Shown here piece after piece: positions 1-6,713 of a stretch of DNA of 64,000 nt. The notes beneath the pieces were generated by a model. The model was given only the letters and a program-made list of their open reading frames with translations, was not told the origin of the DNA and ran no database searches. The stretch spans positions 16,322 through 80,321 of the forward strand of contig CAZDOO010000015.1 in NCBI GenBank assembly GCA_964507045.1. The letters run 5' to 3'. Numbering within the stretch: the first letter of the stretch is position 1; every line of letters starts with the position of its first letter. This DNA comes from UBA8199 sp964507045. GTDB lineage: Bacteria; Verrucomicrobiota; Verrucomicrobiia; Limisphaerales; UBA8199. The position numbers and the translations under genes are program-made.

Positions 1-2
1 CG

Positions 3-359
3 GGGAAGGAGCACCCCAGCCCAGCTAAACCCACTGGTCCAGAGGTTGCACCCCCAATGCCGGAAGCCCCCCGGACCGTCCAACCGGTCCCGCCCCGACC
101 ACCGAAAGCCAGTCGCCGGACGCCGGATGGGCAGACGCGCCTGTTCCTCAATGTGGGCGCGAGAATGGGCGTCTCCGAAGGCGACGTCGTCGCCACCATC
201 CTTGGGGAGACGGGTCTGCCCCGGAAAGTCGTCGGCGCGGTAGACCTCCGGGAGCGGCACCTGTTTGTTGATGTGGCTGCCGAACACGCCAGCAGCATCC
301 TCTCGAAGCTGAACCGGGCTCAAATCAAGGGCCGCAGAGCCAAGGCGAAAGTGGCGTGA
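3..359 (+). CDS. DEAD-box RNA helicase, C-terminal end (5' truncated by window)
   Basis: The reading frame is open to the left edge, so only the last ~118 residues are visible. A Pro-rich linker is followed by a compact ~75-residue domain (from TRLFLNVG to the end) that matches the DbpA/CsdA-type RNA-binding domain found at the C terminus of bacterial DEAD-box helicases, with the typical pattern INVG..GV..GD.V..I..E.G.P and a terminal basic stretch. This domain lets DbpA-like helicases bind structured RNA, mostly rRNA, during ribosome assembly. The helicase core lies outside the window, so the exact subfamily cannot be given. The stop overlaps the next start (TGATG), indicating translational coupling. 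Confidence 0.8.
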   Translation, partial: GKEHPSPAKPTGPEVAPPMPEAPRTVQPVPPRPPKASRRTPDGQTRLFLNVGARMGVSEGDVVATILGETGLPRKVVGAVDLRERHLFVDVAAEHASSILSKLNRAQIKGRRAKAKVA

Positions 360-781
360 TGAAGAAGCAAGCTCCAGCCAAACCGGTGGAACGGCTGTTT
401 CCCTTTGTGATGCGGTCGCGCAATCTGTTGGTCGGACGCGACACGTTGCGGCGCAACAAGAGCCGGTTGCACTTCGTGTTGGTTACGCAAGACCTGTCGG
501 AGCCGAGCCGTGCGGAGGTGCTGTCGGATTTTGCCCACTACCCGGTCGTGCAACACTACACGTCGGCGGAACTGGAGCAGTTCTTCGGGGTGAAGGGAAC
601 GAAGGTGATTGGCTTTCAGAAGTCGGGCCTGGCGCAATCCATTTATGCCGAGCTGAAGCAGCATCGGCTCAACAAGCCGGCGGGCCGTGAAACCGCGCCA
701 GGCGCTGATGGGGCCGCGACGTGCCCACCGGGAACATCTCCGCCGGCTGCGCCGCCGCGCGCGTCCGCCGCCGGCTTCTGA
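359..781 (+). CDS. Small protein with L7Ae/L30e-like fold (putative RNA-binding)
   Basis: A 140-residue protein whose ATG overlaps the helicase stop codon; an in-frame GTG three bases upstream is an alternative. Residues ~15-100 read like the L7Ae/L30e/YlxQ family: a 'NLLVGRDTLRR' helix, a 'LHFVLVTQDLS' strand, a helix, then 'PVVQHYTSAELEQFFG' and a final strand-helix. Members of that family bind kink-turn RNA. The last ~35 residues are Pro/Ala-rich and look disordered. The assignment rests on pattern resemblance only. Coupling with an RNA helicase supports an RNA-related role. Confidence 0.6.
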   Translation: MKKQAPAKPVERLFPFVMRSRNLLVGRDTLRRNKSRLHFVLVTQDLSEPSRAEVLSDFAHYPVVQHYTSAELEQFFGVKGTKVIGFQKSGLAQSIYAELKQHRLNKPAGRETAPGADGAATCPPGTSPPAAPPRASAAGF

Positions 782-804
782 CCAAGTTAGCGGCCGTCCC
801 TGAG

Positions 805-2730
805 TCAGGTGGGCGGAGGTCGCATGGCGGAAGCGCGGACTGTCAATTCCTGCCAGCGGTCAAATAGCCGTGCCACCTCGGCCCGGGCGGCTTCCAACTC
901 CGCGATCAGCCCATGAGCCTCCCGCGAGCGGGTGGCATGGAATTCGGGATCATTCAAGGTGGTCTCCAGTTCGTGAACGCGAGTTTCCGCAGCGGCAATC
1001 GCCGCTTCCATCCCGTCCAGCTCACGCTTTTCTTTGAAGGTGAGTTTACCCGGGCGCGTCGGGCTGGGCGCGCTGACGATCTCCGGCTTTCGTGTGACAG
1101 GCTGGGCGATGCTGGCCCAAGCTGCGCGGTTGGCCTCCCGCTCCTTCTTTTTCTCCAGATAATACGAATAGTTGCCCGGTTGGACAAATAGGCCGCCGTC
1201 CTCAAAGGCCACAATCTGGTCGCAGATGCGGTCCAGGAAATAGCGGTCGTGGCTGACAACCAGCACGGTGCCGTCGAAGTCGGCCAGCGCTTCCTCCAGC
1301 ATGCGCAAGCTGGGCAAGTCCAAATCGTTGGTTGGTTCATCCAGGATCAGCACGTTGCCGCCGCGCCGGAGCACCTTGGCCAGCATCAGCCGGGCGCGCT
1401 CGCCGCCGGAGAGCTGGGCGACCGGCTCGTTCACCCGCTCATCCGAGAACAGGAAGCGGCGCAGATACGAGCGCGCGCTTAACCGTTGTTCGCCGAAGAG
1501 CACCGTCTCGTTCCCGTTCGCTATCTCCTCCAGCACCGTGCCGGCGCCGTTGAGCTGCATCCGGGCCTGGTCAATATAGTTGAAGACTACCCGTAACCCG
1601 ATTTTGACCGTGCCTTCGTCGAGCTGACGCTCGCCGAGGCAGATGCGCAGCAGCGTGGTCTTGCCGACGCCGTTGCGGCCGACGATCCCCGTGCATTGCC
1701 CCGGCTTGAGCGCGAGCGTCAGGCCGCGGAAGAGCCAGCGTTCCCGCTCGCGTTCGCCGACCTTCGCCCCGGCGTGGCTCAACTGGATGGCGTGGTTCCC
1801 CAGGGCGGGCGGCGGCGGAATGAGCAGGTCCATCTCCCGTTCTTCGGGCGGCGCTTCGAGGCCCTTGACCTGGTAGAAAGATTCGAGCCGATGCCGCGGC
1901 TTGGAGCGCTGGGCCCGGACGCCCGCGCGCACCCAATCCAGTTCCTCGCGCAGGAACCGCTGCCGCCGCCGCTCAGCTTGCTCGGCAATCTGCTGCCGGA
2001 TGGCTTTGGACTCCAGGTAGGCGGTATAGTTCCCCGGATGCGAAAAGCATCGCCCGTCCGCCAGCTCAATGATCCGCGTGGCAATCACATCCAGGAAATA
2101 GCGGTCGTGCGTGACAAAGATGACCGCGCCGGGGAACTCGCGGAGGAACTCCTCCAGCCACAGAATGGATTCGGCGTCCAGGTGGTTCGTGGGCTCGTCC
2201 AACAGCAGCAAGTCCGGCTGGGCGACCAAAGCGCGGCACAGTGCCACCCGGCGCTTCTCGCCGCCGGACAGCGGTCCCACCAGTGTGTCCAACGGCGGCG
2301 CGGCCAGGGCGGAAGCGCTCGCATTGATGCGGGCCTGCAACTTCCAGCCGTCCGCGCTATCAATCCGGTTCAGCAGCAGCGCCAGCTCGCCGTCCGTGCC
2401 GTGTCCCGATTCATAGCGCCGCAGCCACTCCATGAGGTCTGCCGCGCCCGCCTCGATGTTCTGTCGCACAGTGAGCTTGCCATCCAGCTCGAACTCCTGC
2501 GGCAAGTACCCGATGCGTAATCCGCGCCGCCGCGCCACTTCGCCGGCATCCGCATCATGATGGCCGGCTAAAATGCGCAACAGGCTGGTCTTGCCGCAAC
2601 CGTTCCGGCCCAGCAGCCCGACCTTCTCGCCCGGGGCCACCGACAGCGTGACGGCTTCGAGCAATCGCTGGTGACCGTAAGCCAGGGCGAGGTCGTTGGC
2701 GGTCAATAGAGCCGGTCCGGTAACATTCAT
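805..2730 (-). CDS. uup: ABC-F family ATPase, Uup type
   Basis: A 641-residue soluble protein with two ABC ATPase domains and no membrane segment, hence ABC-F. Domain 1 has Walker A GRNGCGKT (41-48), signature LSGGE (154-158) and Walker B LLLLDEP (174-180). Domain 2 has Walker A GRNGVGKT (351-358), a second LSGGE and LILDEPTNDLD. The inter-domain linker is rich in Arg/Gln (about 240-300). The C terminus (about 565-640) is a charged coiled coil starting with 'LTFKEKRELDGME', the hallmark of Uup rather than EttA. ABC-F proteins act on the ribosome or, for Uup, also on branched DNA intermediates and precise transposon excision. It follows the RluA-type gene with an 18-base gap. Confidence 0.88.
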   Translation of the reverse strand: MNVTGPALLTANDLALAYGHQRLLEAVTLSVAPGEKVGLLGRNGCGKTSLLRILAGHHDADAGEVARRRGLRIGYLPQEFELDGKLTVRQNIEAGAADLMEWLRRYESGHGTDGELALLLNRIDSADGWKLQARINASASALAAPPLDTLVGPLSGGEKRRVALCRALVAQPDLLLLDEPTNHLDAESILWLEEFLREFPGAVIFVTHDRYFLDVIATRIIELADGRCFSHPGNYTAYLESKAIRQQIAEQAERRRQRFLREELDWVRAGVRAQRSKPRHRLESFYQVKGLEAPPEEREMDLLIPPPPALGNHAIQLSHAGAKVGERERERWLFRGLTLALKPGQCTGIVGRNGVGKTTLLRICLGERQLDEGTVKIGLRVVFNYIDQARMQLNGAGTVLEEIANGNETVLFGEQRLSARSYLRRFLFSDERVNEPVAQLSGGERARLMLAKVLRRGGNVLILDEPTNDLDLPSLRMLEEALADFDGTVLVVSHDRYFLDRICDQIVAFEDGGLFVQPGNYSYYLEKKKEREANRAAWASIAQPVTRKPEIVSAPSPTRPGKLTFKEKRELDGMEAAIAAAETRVHELETTLNDPEFHATRSREAHGLIAELEAARAEVARLFDRWQELTVRASAMRPPPT

Positions 2731-2748
2731 GCGCGTGAAGATTACCGC

Positions 2749-3756
2749 TTAGAGCCGCCCGGAACGCAAGGCGGCTTCAAGCTGGCGCAGGTCCTTGGGC
2801 AACGCTGCTGTCCAGCTCAGGCGCGTGCCGGGCCGGTCCGGATGCTCGAGGGTGAGGACTTCGGCGTGCAGGGCCTGGCGCGGGAAATCTATGCGCGTGT
2901 TCGGAGGGGACGGTCCGCGCATGGCCGGGTTGTAGGTGCGGTCGCCGACCAGGGGCAGCCCGGCATTGGCCGCCTGCGCGCGGATTTGATGCTTGCGGCC
3001 TGTCTCCAGCCGCAGCCGCAGCTTGGTGACGAAGCACTGGCCGCCGACCAGCGGATACTCGGCGATGACTTCGTAGTGAGTAATGGCCTCGCGAGCCTCG
3101 GAGCCGGCGGCCCGTGCGCTGGTCTCGGAAAGGACATGCTGACGCAGTTCGTCCCGGCTCAACTGGAGCCATTGCCGCCAGGTTCCTTTGGGAGTGCTGG
3201 ACCGGCCTTCCACAAAGGCGACATATTCCCGCTTCATGGTGTGGGCCTTGAGCTGCTCGATCAGGTGCTGGCGCGCCACCGGGTTCGTGGCCATGCAAAA
3301 GACGCCGCTGGTGTATTGGTCCAGGCGATGAACCGGCAAGGGTTGCAGCCGGCGATAGGCGGGCGGCAATGACTTTCCGGCGACGCCGCGGTCCCGGGCC
3401 TTGAGCTTGCCCGCCAGGAAATCGGCGAGGATGCTTAGCGCCGAAAGGTCGCCCTCCGACGCCGGCACCGAGATGAGGCCGGGGCCCTTGTTGACGATGG
3501 CGAGGGCTGAGTCCAGGTAGAGCAACGAGACGCGCGGATGAATCTGCCAGCCGGGACCGCAGTCCAGGGTGGTGGCGTGGCGTGCGTGCAGATCGAGCGC
3601 CTCGCCGGGGTCGGCGATAAGCTGATGGGGTTTGCGAATGACCACCCCCTTAACGCTAACGCGCCCGGCCACGATCCATTGCTTGGCGCGGTTCCGCGGC
3701 GTATCGGGATGCTTCCGCAGCAACCAATCCAACAAGGGGCTGGCGTTAGTTTCCAT
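2749..3756 (-). CDS. RluA-family pseudouridine synthase
   Basis: A 335-residue enzyme converting uridine to pseudouridine in rRNA or tRNA. The N terminus (~1-60) is an S4-like RNA-binding domain. The catalytic motif HRLDQYTSG sits near residues 143-151, with the invariant Asp nucleophile, followed by the family's 'TGRKHQIRAQ' and 'LVGDRTYN' motifs. The ATG at 3756 is preferred; an in-frame GTG three bases upstream is possible. The substrate position cannot be told from sequence; a second paralogue, RluD-like, lies at 38.3 kb. Same strand as uup and probably co-transcribed. Confidence 0.87.
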   Translation of the reverse strand: METNASPLLDWLLRKHPDTPRNRAKQWIVAGRVSVKGVVIRKPHQLIADPGEALDLHARHATTLDCGPGWQIHPRVSLLYLDSALAIVNKGPGLISVPASEGDLSALSILADFLAGKLKARDRGVAGKSLPPAYRRLQPLPVHRLDQYTSGVFCMATNPVARQHLIEQLKAHTMKREYVAFVEGRSSTPKGTWRQWLQLSRDELRQHVLSETSARAAGSEAREAITHYEVIAEYPLVGGQCFVTKLRLRLETGRKHQIRAQAANAGLPLVGDRTYNPAMRGPSPPNTRIDFPRQALHAEVLTLEHPDRPGTRLSWTAALPKDLRQLEAALRSGRL

Positions 3757-3759
3757 CAC

Positions 3760-4037
3760 CGCACCAGCCGCCCGGAGCCATTATCCAGAATCGTCGGGCT
3801 CACTTTAAATCTGATTTCCGGTTGCGCAGCCGGGACAAAGTGGAGCGGGTCGCCATCTCCCGGCGGCGCTGATCTGCGAGTTGATTGGCGCGCGATTGGC
3901 GGGCCTCCAGTTCTCCCGGTTTGGGTTCAGCCTTTTTGGACCTGGGTGGACGATATGGCATGAGGACAGAATGGCACGGTCATGGGGGACATGCGAGCAC
4001 GAACCTCTGGCTGCCGCGGAGAGGCCAGAATTCTCGC
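3760..4037. other. Intergenic stretch between divergent genes
   Basis: Non-coding gap between the divergent RluA-type gene and the glycosyltransferase. No conserved reading frame, tRNA or strong hairpin was seen apart from the promoter-like elements listed next to it. Confidence 0.5.
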
Positions 4038-4066
4038 TTGTCTTCATCGGCTAGGTCGCCTATCTA
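4038..4066 (+). promoter_or_regulatory. Putative sigma70-type promoter for the glycosyltransferase
   Basis: TTGTCT at 4038-4043 and TATCTA at 4061-4066 are separated by exactly 17 bases and lie 18 bases before the ATG at 4085. The 5' leader would be very short, about a dozen bases. Based on consensus matching by eye only. Confidence 0.35.
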
Positions 4067-4084
4067 TCTTCGGGCTGCTATTGC

Positions 4085-4828
4085 ATGAACAAGACCCTCG
4101 TCGTTGTGCCGACCTACAATGAGCGGGAGAACCTTCTCCCGCTGGCGCAACGGCTTCTCGCCCTGCCCGTGCCTGTGGACCTGCTGGTGGTGGATGACAA
4201 CTCGCCGGACGGCACCGGCAAGCTGGCCGACGAGCTGGCGGCCAAACACCCGTCCATCCACGTCCTGCATCGCACCGAGAAGAGCGGCCTGGGCCGGGCC
4301 TACATCGCCGGCTTCAAGTGGGCCCTGGAGCGCGGCTACGAGTTCGTCTTCGAGCTGGACGGCGACTTCTCCCATAACCCGGACGACATCCCGATGTTTC
4401 TGGAGGCGGCCCAGAACGCCGACCTGGTGCTGGGCTCGCGCTACATGAATGGCATCCGCATCATCAACTGGCCATTGAGCCGGCTGATGCTCAGCAAGGG
4501 CGCCGCGACGTATGTGCGGGTCATTACCGGCATGCCGCTTACGGACCCGACGGGTGGCTACAAGTGTTTCCGGCGCCGCGCGCTGGAGGCCAGCAAGCTC
4601 GACGAGGTCCACTCCAACGGCTACAGCTTCCAGATCGAGATGACGCACCGGCTTTGGCGGCAGGGCCTGCGGGTGGTGGAGGTGCCGATCATCTTTACCG
4701 AGCGGTTTCAAGGCCACTCCAAGATGTCCGGCCACATCATCAGCGAGGCGCTGATCATGGTCTGGCGGTTGTTGTTGCAGAACAAGCTCCGTCGCCGTCC
4801 TGCTGTCCGGTCAGCCACATCGCAATAG
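4085..4828 (+). CDS. Polyprenol monophosphomannose synthase-like glycosyltransferase (GT2)
   Basis: A 247-residue GT-A fold enzyme of the DPM1-like family, which transfers a hexose (usually mannose from GDP-mannose) to a polyprenyl phosphate at the cytoplasmic membrane face. Visible motifs are VVPTYNE near the N terminus, the nucleotide-binding VVDDNSPDGT (35-44), the metal-binding LDGDFSHNPDD (91-101) and the acceptor-side TDPTGGYKCFRR. There is no C-terminal membrane domain, so it is the short soluble form. The lipid-linked sugar would feed protein or envelope glycosylation. The donor sugar is inferred from family only. Confidence 0.88.
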   Translation: MNKTLVVVPTYNERENLLPLAQRLLALPVPVDLLVVDDNSPDGTGKLADELAAKHPSIHVLHRTEKSGLGRAYIAGFKWALERGYEFVFELDGDFSHNPDDIPMFLEAAQNADLVLGSRYMNGIRIINWPLSRLMLSKGAATYVRVITGMPLTDPTGGYKCFRRRALEASKLDEVHSNGYSFQIEMTHRLWRQGLRVVEVPIIFTERFQGHSKMSGHIISEALIMVWRLLLQNKLRRRPAVRSATSQ

Positions 4829-4883
4829 GCTCGCGCTGCTTTGCCCACTTGCCAAAACGGCCCGTGGCGGCGAAGGTGCCTCC

Positions 4884-5423
4884 ATGAGAACTTGCTTGTT
4901 TGAAGTGCTGCCGATACTGGCCACCGTTTGCCTGACCGGGGTTGCCCTTTACACCGCCAGCGCGGCAGAGATGCCCAAAGCGGGCGCAGCGGCGCCGCGC
5001 GTCGAAGGAAAAGATCAGGATGGTAAGACTTGGAAGCTGGCCGAGGTGCTCGGCAAGAAAGTGGTGCTGCTCTATTTCTATCCCAAGGACGACACCCCCG
5101 GTTGTACCAAGGAAGCGTGTGGCTTCCGCGACCGCATGGCCGACTTGAAGAAGGACAGCGTCGAGGTCATCGGCGTGAGCTTTGATTCAGCCGACAGCCA
5201 CCAGAAGTTCATCGCCAAGTACAAGCTGAACTTCCCCCTGCTAGCGGATGCCGACGGCAAGATCGCCGACGCCTACGGCGTCAGGATCACCGGCCGGGAC
5301 ATGGCGCGGCGTGTCAGCTTTCTCATCGGGCTGGACGGCAAGATCGCGCACGTGACCGACGCGCCCGATGCCGACACGCATTTAAGCGAAATGACGAAAG
5401 CGGTAGCGAAGCTTCGCCAGTGA
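4884..5423 (+). CDS. bcp: Exported thioredoxin-dependent peroxiredoxin (Bcp/PrxQ)
   Basis: A 179-residue AhpC/TSA-fold peroxiredoxin that reduces peroxides. Residues 1-28 form a signal peptide ending in ASA, so it should act in the periplasm, unlike the cytoplasmic E. coli Bcp. The motif YPKDDTPGCTKEACGFRD carries the peroxidatic Cys74 and the resolving Cys79 five residues later, the PrxQ arrangement with an intramolecular disulfide. It starts 55 bases after the glycosyltransferase on the same strand and may share its transcript. Confidence 0.9.
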   Translation: MRTCLFEVLPILATVCLTGVALYTASAAEMPKAGAAAPRVEGKDQDGKTWKLAEVLGKKVVLLYFYPKDDTPGCTKEACGFRDRMADLKKDSVEVIGVSFDSADSHQKFIAKYKLNFPLLADADGKIADAYGVRITGRDMARRVSFLIGLDGKIAHVTDAPDADTHLSEMTKAVAKLRQ

Positions 5424-5669
5424 AGTCTGCCTCCTTAGCCAACAATTCAAAAGCAATGCTCGCTAAACACGCGATGAGCATTTCAGTCATACTTGTCGTG
5501 GGGCCTCACGCCAGCGGCGCTCGGCGAAGGATCATTTTTTCATCCCAACGGCACTTCACTTCTCTCTCGCTGCTTCAGTAGCCATCAGGTATTCAAGCCT
5601 ACCCGGAGCGCAATCAACTTCAGCGACCACGCGGTATTGTGGTGTGGGCCGGCGACTGGGAGGACTACG

Positions 5670-6371
5670 TCAGGGCTTGCTCGCTCTGCTCCCTGGAGCG
5701 AAGCAAAGGAAGCCGAAGGCTACTGCCACCGCCGGGACGGCCCATACTGTCGCGTTCCAGAAGACGATTTGGCGGCGGCACAGCCAAGCTTCACCGCCCT
5801 GCCAATCGGCTCCGTCCAGCACAACCTGCTGTGCAAGAAGGTGGCCCGGGAGTCCTGGGAGCAAAACGATATCGTACCACCTGCTCTCGGGGTCATTCGA
5901 CATCTCCCTCGCATGATCAATCCAGGCACCGAAAAAGCCTGCGGCAGCCCCGATCAGTGCGGCTAACCCAACCGAAGCTAGGGCCACGGCAAGGCGTTTC
6001 TTGAGGCCGATGAAGCTGAAGGCTATCGCAGCCGCCGGGACCGCCCATACTGCGGCATTCCAGAAGGCTATTCTGCGGCGATACAGCCAAGCCTCGCTCG
6101 CCCCCCAGCCTTCTCGGTGCCAAAAAACATGCTGTACGATAAGTTCGCCCGGCACCCCGGGAAACGCGCACACGTCGTACCACGGGCCGTCCCAAGGACC
6201 ATCCCCCGCGTCCCAGCGATGATCAACCCACGCGTCGAAATAGCCAGCGACAGCTCCCCCAAACGCGGCCAAGCCAGCCCAGGCCAAGGCCACGGCAAGA
6301 CGTTTCTTCAAGCCAACCGTTCTCACAACGCCTCTACACTCATTGGCGATGTTCACAGGAATCGCTAGCAC
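5670..6371 (-). CDS. Membrane protein with internal tandem duplication, unknown function
   Basis: A 233-residue protein made of two similar ~101-residue halves (residues 20-121 and 122-222). Each half begins with LKKRLAVALA, a hydrophobic helix with Gly zippers, then a W-Y-D segment, PG(V/L)PG, a conserved EAWL.RR and a second hydrophobic helix FWNA.VWAVPA, giving four predicted membrane helices. I do not recognise a named family. The start overlaps the upstream small gene by 32 bases; a TTG at the first KKRLAV would give a shorter product with repeat 1 at its N terminus, matching an origin by duplication and fusion of a ~100-residue gene. Confidence 0.65.
   Translation of the reverse strand: MLAIPVNIANECRGVVRTVGLKKRLAVALAWAGLAAFGGAVAGYFDAWVDHRWDAGDGPWDGPWYDVCAFPGVPGELIVQHVFWHREGWGASEAWLYRRRIAFWNAAVWAVPAAAIAFSFIGLKKRLAVALASVGLAALIGAAAGFFGAWIDHAREMSNDPESRWYDIVLLPGLPGHLLAQQVVLDGADWQGGEAWLCRRQIVFWNATVWAVPAVAVAFGFLCFAPGSRASKP
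5706..6314 (-). repeat. Intragenic tandem duplication (two ~305-bp units)
   Basis: Unit 1 is 6314-6009 and unit 2 is 6008-5706 on the minus strand. The duplication is visible in DNA as well as protein: both units carry, in plus-strand terms, a GGACGGCCCATACTG-type or GGACCGCCCATACTG-type segment and a CAGCCAAGC segment at equivalent places. The units are diverged, so this is not a recent event. Confidence 0.7.
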
Positions 6372-6636
6372 TCTCTCGGCACCGCGCCCGATAATCGCCG
6401 ATCAACCACGCAGCAGCGAGAACTGTCAGAGCTGCTCCGATCACGAGGACAAATGGCCACTGGTCCATGACGTAATTCTGGAACTCCTGCTCGAATGGCC
6501 TCGGTATCTCCTCTGTGCAAACGGGAGTGTATTCAAGGTTGCCTTTCCAAGCGTAAAGGTGCCAGTGCCCCCAGCACCAGCCGCAGAGCAACAGCGCCAA
6601 ACCGGCAAAGAGTAATGGCAGAGCGAGGCGTTTCAT
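6340..6636 (-). CDS. Small membrane protein, unknown function
   Basis: 98 residues with an N-terminal hydrophobic helix (residues 3-24, Cys/Trp-rich), a ~35-residue polar loop with two Cys and several aromatic residues, and a second membrane helix near residues 60-80, then an Arg/Cys-containing tail. It sits directly upstream of, and overlaps, the duplicated membrane protein, so the two probably act together. No family is recognised. Confidence 0.5.
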   Translation of the reverse strand: MKRLALPLLFAGLALLLCGWCWGHWHLYAWKGNLEYTPVCTEEIPRPFEQEFQNYVMDQWPFVLVIGAALTVLAAAWLIGDYRARCRESASDSCEHRQ

Positions 6637-6713
6637 GGCAAGAGGCTCAGTTCGCGCCGCTTCTTGGAAAACTTATCAGTGAGTTATGAGTGTTACGGGG
6701 GGCATACAGTCTC

